This document shows, piece after piece, positions 42,901 through 54,900 of a stretch of DNA of 64,000 nucleotides. The translations under genes were made by a program, and so were the position numbers. Source of the DNA: Ditylenchus dipsaci. Its lineage: Eukaryota; Nematoda; Chromadorea; Rhabditida; Anguinidae. The notes under the pieces were generated by a model, which saw nothing but the letters and a program-made list of their open reading frames with translations, made no database searches and had not been told where the DNA came from. Each line of letters starts with the position of its first letter. Positions within the stretch are counted from its first letter, which is position 1. The DNA is taken from the NCBI GenBank assembly GCA_004194705.1, contig SADC01000943.1:62001-126000 (forward strand), in the 5' to 3' direction.

Positions 42901-45900
42901 CATGACATACAACGGTGAGATTCTACAGTAGATTTTCTTCTTCTTCTGCTTTCTTGTGCCAAAGGCTCACCATTCGTGCTGAGCCTCAGTGGTTGGATCG
43001 TCAAGTGCGTGAAACGATCCATGTTACCAGCGCGGAGCAGCGCTTCACAACCAGTCGGGTCTAGCATTGCTTTTCACCAGCTTGACTTGGTCACTAGGGA
43101 TGTTTCCATCACCTATCTCGGTCATCACCATCTTCACTTCGAATTCGGTCATTACTCCCCTTCTTTCACGGTTACAAGGAGTTCCAGATCTTGTGCTCTA
43201 ATTCGACAACGGTATGTGTGGCAAAGAGTCTACTAACCCCGGCTTTGGAAGATCCTGCATCACTCCTTCATTTTCAGCTTCAGGGCATCCAAAGCGCTGC
43301 CACCACTGTCAATGAGTCGCGTCACCATCGGGCTCACTCTTAGCACGAGATCTTTAGGCTTCAGTTACAAAGTAGCACGGGTGTTTATCCTGAGTAAGTT
43401 TTTGGCCAGTCGAAAATTTATTGTAAAATATAGAATATAATCGATCATTGAAGGTTGTTAACTGTAGAATTTCTCGTATAATATACGAAAAATTCTGCAG
43501 TTATTGACCCACAGTTACAGTTATAGTCATGACGATATCAATACCGACAGATTTCTCAGGTCTTAAAAATGTGATTTTTGGCGCTATGTGTTGGAAATAC
43601 CTCAAAAGAATATGCCGTGTTCCCCCCGTGAATTCGAAAACATATCTGAGTTCATCTTACCTTTATGTTTCCCGGGTACCACCGTCACATAATAAATTCC
43701 ATTACCCGTTCCCTCAGTTAGACTAGTTGAAAATCTGCTAAAATATTGCGCACATACTGAGTTAAAGCAAATTTTACGAGATCCAAGAGAACAGATTTTC
43801 CCACTGCCCGCATTGTTAGCCGGTCTATTATCTATTTCAACTAGAAACGGCAAATAATCTATGAGAGAAAAACACGAAAGTTTATCAAAAGGCGCTACTT
43901 AATTGTGACCAAGAAACTGGAACGCTACTTCCTTTTTATGCATTGTCGCAGCGATATTCAAAAATGCGTATCTATGACTATTATTAAGTTACTTCTATGG
44001 TTTAGATCACACCTTCTATTTTTTGTCGAGATTTTTTATAAATTTTTAAACTTTTGCCAAGTCGATTCAATTGCCTGAGTGTGCCCACCAGTTTCCGTAT
44101 TAACGAAGTTGAGAAAGCACTGCTGTAACAGCAGCGAAAATGAAAAAATCACAGAAATCTCGACAGAAAATGAAGGTGTGATCTAAACCATAGAAGTACC
44201 ATTATTAATACAGTCGACTCTTTATATAACATAAATCAAGGGATCGGGCGAGTTACCACGTTCGACACCTTATTGACGTCCATTTTTTCAAGCTTTTACC
44301 AGTTATGTTTTGAGAATCTGGTCCCAAATATTGCAAGGATTCCAATTTTGCCGATCATTTTTAGAAATACAAAATTTTCTTCTCTAAAAAAGCAAAAACT
44401 CGATCAAAAAACAGGGTTTGTTAAATCGAGTTTGCCTTTTTAGACGATAAAAATTTAGTTGTATGAAAAATGATCGGCAAAATCGGAATCTTTACGATGT
44501 TTGGGGCCAGACTGTAAAAACAGAACTGGCAAAAGATTTTAAAAATCAGGTTAAAAAAAGTGTCGCACCCTAGCTGGGAACGAACTTCTGACCTTAAATT
44601 TATGTTATGTAGAGTTATGTTATATAGAGAGTCGACTGTATACGATTTTCATAATTTCAGCCATTTGTCCGCTATATAGAGCTCTGAGCTAATTTTTGTC
44701 TGTTAATATAGCTTTCTTTAAGTAAATTTTTACGTAAGCTGGTGATTTGTGTAGCAAGTTGCAACTGACGCAACTTTTGTCAATTGAGTGTCAAATGCCC
44801 GACCCTTTTTTGAATTATAAAATGCATATGAGTGAATGCACTATATATGAGACAGGATTGCAAAACGAACAAATCATCGGTTTTTCGACTCAGAAAATGA
44901 CCTAAATTTTGATGCCGATATTGTTTAAAAAAGCCAACTTTTTGTTTGAGAAAAAGCACAGGCGTGTTTTCCGTCTAATTCTGCTCCGGAATATACTGAC
45001 CTGCCGAAAAGTATGGTGATTGTTAAAAAAAAATTTTCGAAAAAAAACTTAATAATATAAATTTAGTGATGAATTTTCAGTACAATCTTATTTTATGGTT
45101 TTTTGTTGCGATAATGGACGTGTGTATGGTCTTTGTGTGGGCTACAGTAAGCTCGCTATTTGCTTCTTCAGTGATGTGTCTAACGTTCCAGCTTGAGCAT
45201 TTCAACACAAATTTTCAAGATGTAATTTTTATTTCATTTAAGATTATATAAATGGTCGCTTATAATTCGCTGATAATAGCCGGTTATCAAAAAATTCGGC
45301 TTTTGTCCTGTAAATGAGACATTAGAGCGGTTAAGAGACATTAACTATTATTTTGAAGGTTTTCGTGGGACAAGAGCTCTAAAGAGGCAAGTCAGACGAA
45401 TTTTAATCAAAAAGCGCAGGGGGCCAAGATAAACTTTCCAAAAATGATTAAAATCGATCGTGTTGAACATAAATTCCGTGTCAAAATTAAGGCTTTTACT
45501 AGCAAAAAAAAATTCACGTCATCTATTTAAACCAGTAAATAGCTAGGTTAGATTAAGTTTGGTGGTTTAAGTTAAGTCTAAGGTTAGTTAGTTTGAGGTT
45601 AAGTTTGGAGTTTGATAATATATAACTATAATAGGTATGGTAGAAAAAAACTCGAAAAAATGACGGTGCCCAAGGTTTTACAAAAACCTCAAAATAACAG
45701 ATTACCGTATTTTCTTTAATTATAGACCCCCTTCGATTTTGAGGGTCTGTATGTCGGCGAATGTCGGCGCAGAGTCAAGATTTTGCAAATATCATATTCG
45801 GCGTTTTCAAGCCCTGCCGATTCCGATTTTTAGATTTTTGTTGAGCATCCAAAAATCTCGAGATCGACTTCGAATTTTTCCGATTTTCGGGGATTTTAAA

Positions 45901-48900
45901 AATTATAGAACCGAGTCCATAATTAGAGAAAATACGGTTTGTCTTTTTTTAATTTACAAGCAAATAATTAATAAATTATCAATCTACTTTAAGCGCCTCA
46001 GTCTTAAACTTATTCTTGGCAATGACAAAAAGATTGCACAATATCTGCATACATCCTTTTCGGAGCACAACCTATTAGGCGAAAAAATAGAGATGTTGGA
46101 CAGCGGTTTTCAGGTAAGGTTCACTTTGAATTATTCAAGATTATTATCATGCAGTGTTTTTTAACATTTCAAAAATACTTTGTAACTTTGATGCCTCACG
46201 CTAAACAAGATGGGAGCAAAAATTTAAAAAAATGTGATTTATTTTACATATTTCTTGACGTAGATTTCTGAGTTTGGAGTTTTAGTTATTTGATTTGAAT
46301 TTTTTATCTCAGAAAAATTCTGTGTAGACAAAGTACCTACCTTGTTCGAGCGACGGTGAATTCATCCACGATGAATTCATCCATAGGTGAATTCATCCAC
46401 AAAAATAAAATTATATTGTTTTACACCTATTCAATTAGTCTTTGCGTAATTTACTGTGATTAAACAATACATTTAACAATTTTCAAAGTTTTATTAGAAA
46501 CGAGAAACAAGCATAAATTGAACAACAAATTGAACAAATTGATAACGAACGAATTTTTATTTCTTTGCTTGCTCGAAACATTCAATTCATCAATTCATTC
46601 ACAACCCCAGTTCTTGATAGCGACTAAAAAATACAGGTATTTGTCCGTTGAGAATAGCAGGATTCGTTCATGACCATTCTAGCCGTCGTACTTGATTGCA
46701 GTATTGCATGAGTCGTTTCCTTGCTACTGATTGCTTGCTCCTGAACGTTTCCTTGCATCCTCTTCAGATCTACGCGGCTCTTGTCCCCGAAATGATTACG
46801 CTACTGCGTCATCGTTTCTTTGATTCCGGAACTAACTGCGCGAGCTAAAACTTTTAATTACAACTTTACACAACGAAAATTATTTACCAGGACACTTGGA
46901 ACTTGGTTCTCCATGGGCACCCGCTTAGGAGAAAACTTCTTGTGAGTATCTAAAACATTTGAATAAGAACAGTAAACCAAGAACAGTTAATTCACAAGTC
47001 ACACGTGAAAAAGATGACAACGAAAAACAGTTAGCAATAAAATTCACAGAATGAAATGCATATTTACGTTAGGAAAAATTTGAACAGTTAAGTTGAAGAA
47101 ATAACGCCAATTTTTTTTTTGTGGATGAATTCACCGTGGATGAATTCACCTAGAGCCATCTTGTTCAGAATTTAGCGAGTTAGTTTTTTAGTTCAGCCTG
47201 TCAAACAACAACAAGTTTAGTCGGGTGAGTGGCCGTAGAACGCACTGAAATTCAACAAGATACCAAACCATTGAAAAATTAGTGCGACGGTCAAAAAATT
47301 TATTAGTGATCTGCCTTTTTTGGTCAATGCTACAATTTACCGTAAAAACTCTATTAACTATCCCCCCCGTTCAAAATCGTGTTCTTGGCATTGTGTTTTT
47401 ATCCCAATTTTTGAAGTCTACTCTCAGGCAAGTTACCACCTATTTTGTAGCCAGTGAGATGAGCTGCAAAATGAGTGCTAACTTGCCTGACAGAAGTTTC
47501 AAAAATGGGTTAAAAACACAATGCCAAAAACGCCATTTTGAAATAGGGGAGAGTATAGTTAATAGAGTTTTTACGGTACTACATAAATACGATTTTGTCT
47601 CATATTGGGTTGATGACACTTATTGCAGCATCATTAAAAGACCATACTTGTTGATACAAATGAAAATTTGGCAAATTCAAATGCGCACGGGACACTTCTC
47701 TCTCGTCTCGCACTCTACTCTTTGAAGTTATTTCGAGCGAATCAAAAGAGTACAGTGAGAAACAAAAGATAGGTGTCACGCGCGCATTTAAATTTGTAAA
47801 ATTCTCATCAACAAGTATGGTCTTTTAAATGCGATTTTTCAAGAACATTTATCATTTTAAAATACGTCATACAGTCGACGCTCGATATAACGAACCCCAC
47901 AAAAATTCGTTCCCACCTTGGGTCCGACACTTTTTTATCTCGATTTTTTTTGATTTTTCGCCAGATGTCTTCGGCTACCGTATTTCCTCTACTAGGAGAA
48001 CCCGCTCTAATAAGCGCACCTGTTCTAATAAGCGCACCCCCTAGCAGTAGATTGAAAAATAAGCGCACCAGTGTTCCTATTAGAGGAAATACGGTAGTTC
48101 AATGCAAAAAATTGCAAGGATTCCGATTTTACCTGTCGTTTTTGTAAATGACAACAGTTTTGGCAAAAACGCACGCGCCGCTTGATATAACGAACCCATA
48201 TTTTTAAAAGAGAGGTTCGTTATATCGAGCGGTGCGAGTCTTTTTGCCAAACTGTGGCCATTCACAAAAACAGCCAGTAAAATTGGAATCCTTGCGATTT
48301 TTCGCACTGGACTAGCCGAAGACATCTGGCGAAAAATCGAAAACATCGAGGTAAAAAAACTGTCGGACCCAAGGTGACAACGAACTTTTGGGGGTTTGTT
48401 GTATCGAGCGTCGACTGTATAACATTCGGTAGCCCTTTTCCTGGCCTTTCTAACAAGCTCTCATTTGTTTTATTAATAATGAAAATAAAGGGTAGAAGTA
48501 CTTAATAGGGATTTTTGTAACTTTGGTCTAGTTTATTATAAACTTTGTTACCTATGATTTTAGACCTTATTTTTTATATTTTTTCTTGTGGAGCATGTAA
48601 ATATAGCCTCAGTAATTTTGTGGAAGTTCATGAAGCAGTGGGCTCATGAATGTGGATAGTAGTTAAAGTGCATCTGTTATGTATTTTTGCCTAGATCCCG
48701 GTTCTTATACATTGTGGGTATCTAAAATAAGATGTCATTCAACGCAGAAAAAAAAATCTATATATTTATGGTGATTTAGATTTTCCCGAATCTTTTTACG
48801 ATTTTGAGAAAAAGGGCGTTTTAAGGCAAAAATGTCATTTTTGGAACTATGAATTCTGAGATATTTTGTGACTTTCTTCAGAATAAATGCGCCGCAAACT

Positions 48901-51900
48901 ATTTATAACAGATTCGAAAGATGATCAAGAAGTTACAAATATTTTTCTAGACACCATCATAAGAACTTAAAAAGGTTTTTAGTGTAAAACATTTTTTTGT
49001 CAATGCAACTTAAGTTTCATTGACAGATAAAAGGTTTTACGCTGACGACAACATTTTAGGATTATGTTGTGGCGCACTTCGAGAGCTACAAGACCTATCT
49101 TACAGAATTCTTTTTTGAAATTCGAGTTTCGAGATGTTCTTTGAAAAAAACACAAAATTCCTATTTAGCACATGATTTATTTGGGTGCTTTTAATCTTTT
49201 ATTCATTATTAATATATAAAAGATAGCTTGTTAGAGAGGCCGGGAAAGGAGTTGTCAAATAATTTATGACTTACAGTCAAGTCTCTGATTATCACGGAAA
49301 AGATCGCACGTCTTAATGGTATATCCTAGTGCATACTTTCATGCTGAACACGATGGTGAAAAAAAATTGAAAAAAGTCACTCTATGGTGGTCAGCTGCCT
49401 TTGTGAAGCATCAATAGCACGATTTTTGTCTATGCAACTTCAAATGGATAGATCATGCCAATTTTTTTCATAGATCAATCTGATTTCATCTGCAAAACAA
49501 AGCACAGATTACAAGCTTTCTAATGACATATCGTTGAGGTATTTATGACAATCGAATGAAATTTTTTTGCTTGCAGAAACCATCGTTTTTTTTTCAAAAA
49601 CGTTGTTCATACCAAAATATGTTGAAAAAGTGCGTAAACGACATTTTTAGTCTTTGGTGTATACCATTTAACAGAACAGGAAAAACTGCACCAGATAGTG
49701 CTTCGAAGTAAACCAAAACAAGGCTTTTGGAATACTTAGCAAACCTTCAAAAGTATATTCCAAAATACATCTTGACCTAAAACTCTGATTTTGCCAAGCA
49801 AAAGTGTGCTTCTGACACAAGATTCGTGTTCAGCATGGTCGATGACGCTACTCGGTAATACAACCCCCCCCCCCCCCCCCCCCAAAGCTACTCGGGAAAG
49901 CTACTCCCAAAAAAACTACTCGCCCCTTCGGGGACGCAGGGGGCTTGGAGTTGAGATGCGCACACCCACATACCTTAGACACAAATCACTCGAAAGTGAC
50001 TCTGAATCAGTGTTTTCATAATTCACACTGACAGTGACACTGACATTGACACTGACATGTCAGTTTAGCAAACTGACATTTTTTAACAGTGGTCGTAGAC
50101 ATGAAAAACTTGACTTTTCGAAATTCTGTAAAGTGCGTTAGAAAGCTGACGAAATTCTGATTGAGAAAGGTGTTATCACATTTTCGACCCACCTATGAAA
50201 AAAGCCGGAAAAAATAAGTGTCAGTTTCATTTTTAATGTCAGTTTAGTAAAAAAAAGTCTAAACTGACACTGACATTTTCTTACTAAACTGACATTAAAA
50301 ATGAAACTGACACTTATTTTTTCCGGCTTTTTTCATAGGTGGGTCGAAAATGTGATAACACCTTTCTCAATCAGAATTTCGTCAGCTTTCTAACGCACTT
50401 TACAGAATTTCGAAAAGACAAGTTTTTTCATGTCTGCGAGCACTGTTAAAAATGTCAGTTTGCTAAACTGACATGTCAGTGTCAATGTCAGTGTCACTGT
50501 TAGTGTGAATTATGAAAACACTGCTCTGAATGCATGAAAAAACATGCATACCAGAGTTATTAGTATTCAAAACTATGTTCAACATCTTTGATTTTTCGGC
50601 CGAAAAGGGTCTCCCCACTCTCCAGCCTGAGGCTACGAGCCAGAGGCTCAGCCATCCAATCTGGTATATAACCGAGTAGCGCCGTCGATTTACTTAAGAA
50701 ACTCAACGATATGTCATTAGAAAGCTTGTAATCTGCGCTTCGGGCTAAATATTAGTATAACCACCCCACTCAATCTTAGTATCACCACCCCATTTATAAT
50801 TTACAATTTTTAAGATCGCGTGTTTACACTATACTAAATATTAGCTTTTTATACTCCAATCTTTGCAGATAGTAATATTGATATTGAGTGGGGCGGTTAT
50901 ACTAAAATTGAGTGGGGTGGTTATACTAATATTGCTCCGCGCTTTGTTTTGCAGATAAAATCAGATTGATCTATGAAAGAAATTGGCATGATCTACCCAT
51001 TTAAAGTTGCATAGACAAAAATCGTGCTATTGATGCTTCACAAAGGCAGCTGACCACCATAGAGTGACTTTTTTCAATTTTTTTTTCACCATCGTGTTCA
51101 GCATGAATTTCTGCACTAGGATATACCATTAGGACGTACTGTCTTTCTCGTGTTAAAGGGGGAAGGGGGAGCCATTTAGGTTTGAAAAGTGGCTTCCATG
51201 GCGCAGTGCGTAAGCGTTTGCGTTTTTGGCCCAAAATGGTGTTTTTTGGTGTTGCAGATTCGATTCAACGTAGTGGCACACTATTTTTTTGGCCTGTTTG
51301 ATCATTTATAGGGGTAATTTTGGTCGCTGATTCCCAATCTGGCGTCAAACGAGTCTACCGTATATTCTCGATTAGAAGGCCCTCTCTAATAAAAGGCCCC
51401 TCTCTAATAGAAGGCCCCCTTGAAGACCTATATATCAGCCTAGAAAAAGAAATTCGCAAATCTGTTTTTCGCGTTTTCTCAGTTAGCACGAGCTTACCTG
51501 ATTCCACTTTTAAAATTTCGGTTGAGCACGCAAAAATCTCAAAACCGACCCAAATTTTTTCCCACTTTTTTAGGGTTGAAAAATAGAAGGCCCGGGCCTT
51601 CTAATAGAGAATATACGGTAATCACCTTTAAACTGCCCAAACAAGCCAAAAAAAATAGTGTGCCACTACGTGAGATTGAACCTGTAACACCAAAAAGCAC
51701 CATTTTGGCCAAAAAACGCGAGGTCTTACGCACTGCGCCATGAAAGCCACTTTTTAACCCTAAATGGCTCCCCCTTCCCCTTTAACACGAGAAAGACAGT
51801 ACGTCCTAATGGTATATCCTAGTGCAGAATTTCATGCTGAACACGTTGGTCAAAAAAATTGAAACTCTCGTTAACATACAGCCAGGCTGGTTATCGAGGG

Positions 51901-54900
51901 TGTATGTTAATTGGAGACTCGACTGTATTAAAAAATGAGGAGATCAAATTTATAAAAAACCATTTTTTATGATGCCGCAATAATTATTCCTCAACACAAT
52001 AAAAATAAGCCATTTTTTCTTCGAAATTAGATTTAAGGTAAATGTAATTTTCCAAAGTTCAATTTAAATATGAGCTTCGCAAATAATAACAGTCACAAAA
52101 ATGGCCTAAATACAAATACATTCTAGTATTTATAAAACATCTTTCAGCTGTATGCATTAGTTACCATGCTCATGGGAACTGTGACTAATATATTGTCTTT
52201 CACCACCATCCTTCGCGATCCCACATGGTCGGGTAGACTTAAATTTGCCAACTACTTTCTCGTTTCTCTTTTTCAATTTTATGCCATTTGTGTAGTGCCC
52301 TCTCAGCTTCACCAGCAGGTCAGTAAAACTCTAAACTACGCAAATATACGGAAGAAAATAAAATATTCACCTAAATGAACTGCAGGTTTTGGTCAAATAA
52401 TCGCTGTTCTGCTGGTAAAAGGGAATGAATCTGAAAAGACATCTTTTGAGTCGACAGTAGAATGAATATCTAACGAAAAATCTAATCATCATATATCTAA
52501 CAATCAATAAAACAAAAGATTAGTGCACTATGTAGAGTCGCCCTACCTTATAAAATGTGTGTCTTTTTTATTTTGGGAGACAAAAAAAGTATTTTGACTC
52601 GGAATTCTGATTCCGGATTCGTGCTCAGTTTAGTTGATTTTTTAATAGAGCTGCTCTTTAAATTTGAAAGTTGAAATAGGTCGAAATCAGGAACTTGTTT
52701 GGTTGGGGTCATTATTAATCATGACATAACTATGAATATTAGTCCCAGGCTCCGGAAAAAATGCGCAAGACATTTCTTAGTCTTGGCTAAAACATGTCGG
52801 CTTACCCTTAGCCTAAAGCCCAGGCTCTACCCCGTTAGCGCCCAAATTGTTTGCGCCAAAAATCGTTATAACCAAAACCGTTAGATTTTTAATTAATTAA
52901 CGTGCAACATATGGTTTTTCTAAGTAATTTCGTGAATATTCTCATTTACAAGTTAATACTCAAATTGATGCCAGAGAGAAGGGCTACATTTTGAGCATAA
53001 GATTGTGAATAATCACACCTGCGAAATTCACTAAAAACCCCAAAATTTCCGGAATCATGGACTTTTTTGAGAACTTTTGGGGTTTTTAGTGAATTTTGCA
53101 GACATGGTCATTTACAATCTTATGCTCAAAATGTAGCCCTTCTCTCTGGCATCAATTTGAGTACTAACTTGTAAATAAGAATATTCACGAAATTACTTAG
53201 AAAAACCATATCTAGTAAGCTTATTAATTAAAAATGTAACGGTTTTGGCTATAAGGATTTTTGGCGCAAACAATTTGGGCGCTAACAGGGTAGAGCCAAA
53301 GCGCAAGCCTAAACATGGGTCATATACTAACAAGGTTTCTACATGGATTATACAAGCCATTCAAAATTAACAAATATGTTCGAGAATAAAAATTCAACTC
53401 GGGAAATGAGAACAAAGTTTTTTGATGGGTTTCCAATTTTATTGAATTTTGATTTTGAAACCCACCCAAAAAAATTCTTCTGTTTTTAGGAAACAAATGA
53501 TGATTCTGAAACTCACCTGTTAACTTTAAATGGCTTTTATTAGTCAAAGATTATGAAACGTTTGCAGAAAATTTGCGAGTTGCGTATACCGTATATCTTC
53601 TATTAAAAGCCCATGGGCTTTTATTTTTCAACCCTCCTCGGGACATGGGCGTTGATTAGAAGGTGGGCGTTCATTAGAAGATGGGCTTTTATTTTTCAAC
53701 AAGTCAACGAATTTTTTTTCACAGTTCTAAAAAACTGATAAAAATATTGTTTTAATCTTTTTTTGTTCTAAAAAAGGACTGCTAAAAATGTTGTTTTAAT
53801 CTTTTTTGTTCTAGGAATAAATTCACACAAGCAAAATTGCTACGAATTTCTCCTCATTCTTGCTTCTTTTGTTTGGATTACTATGCTGTTTTAGTGCAAA
53901 AATAAGCGATCAATCAAATGGATAATTGTTCGGCAGAGCAGGCTTTGCTAGAGGAAGTGGTGGAAGAATCAGATGTGGAGTCAATTCCTTCTTTCGAAAT
54001 GTACATTTTCTGTTTGTTTTATTACTTATCTGGCTTTTAAGGTGCCTGTATCTGCCGAAGACAAGCTACAGCTTCATGATGATGAGGGCACTGCGCAAAG
54101 AAATCGAAAGAGACACCACTATGACGCAGCTACGAAATTGGAGGCAGTCAACTGGGCGAGGTATAATCGGTCCGCCAAATCTGGAAACTATAATGTGCTA
54201 GCCTCTTCAAAGAAGTATAAAGTTGACCGAAAGCGTATCAGGCAATGGATCTCGCAAGAAGAACAGCTGAAGCAGCAAATGTAGGAGATTGTGGGATTGA
54301 AAACTAGATGTGGCTTTATACCTGGTGGTTGCACTAAGTTTATCCAGGTTAGATTTTTACCGTTGTGAAATTCTAAAAGCTTATTTTAGGCGCCTGATGT
54401 TAGCTGGAATAAACCATTCAAGGGCTTCATCCGTGACTACTATACGACTTGGATGACTAATGACGCAAGCAAACAATTCACTAAAGGAGGCAATCCGAAG
54501 GCACCTGCTCTAGAAGTCGTCTTGGAATGGGTGGATCGTGCGTGGAATGAACTGTCCAAGGAGCTAATCATGAAGTCATTTGAAAGTTTGTTTATAGTTT
54601 ATTACTGGCTTGTTAACCTCTCTTGCTTTTCTCAGCATGTGGTCTCACCACACCAGTGGATGGCTCTGGAGATGGACAAATCGCTTGCTTCAAGCCAAAT
54701 GGATCCATCGGTGTCAAGGGAATCGATTTGCTTCAAAAATTCCGAGCTCAGAAGATGGCCCGAGATGGCTGCAATGACTACGAAGAAGCAATTCTCGAGG
54801 AAGAAATAAACGAAGAATCCAGCTTTCGAAGTTTTAATGAGGATGATATTTTATTGTTTAATGACTGAAATTTTATTGAGTTCTACCGAATAAAGATTTT

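Larger units (their letters stand above)
49310..51160. repeat. Inverted pair of family S repeats with internal insertions
   Basis: 49310-49660 and 50690-51160 are inverted copies (ACAGATTACAAGCTTTCTAATGACATATCGTTGAG and complement; GGTCAGCTGCCTTTGTGAAGCATCAATAGCACG and complement). Between them lie a C21 run (49864-49884), an R repeat split by a hAT-like element (50008-50523) and a small foldback (50745-50935) that interrupts the right S arm. Confidence 0.75.

Noticed and set aside
45739..46164. 141-codon plus-strand frame
   Set aside because: The first two thirds are pogo-type MITE sequence. Only 45994-46113 is a credible exon (G4 of the receptor gene).
47282..47725. 147-codon plus-strand frame
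   Set aside because: It runs through a pogo-type MITE and part of another repeat; no coding signature.
49864..49884. C21 homopolymer as a possible G-quadruplex element
   Set aside because: The length is uncertain given homopolymer errors, and C/G runs are a normal part of family R ends here.
50745..50935. Stem-loops read as transcription terminators
   Set aside because: Large foldbacks here are mobile elements in eukaryotic DNA; intrinsic terminators do not apply.
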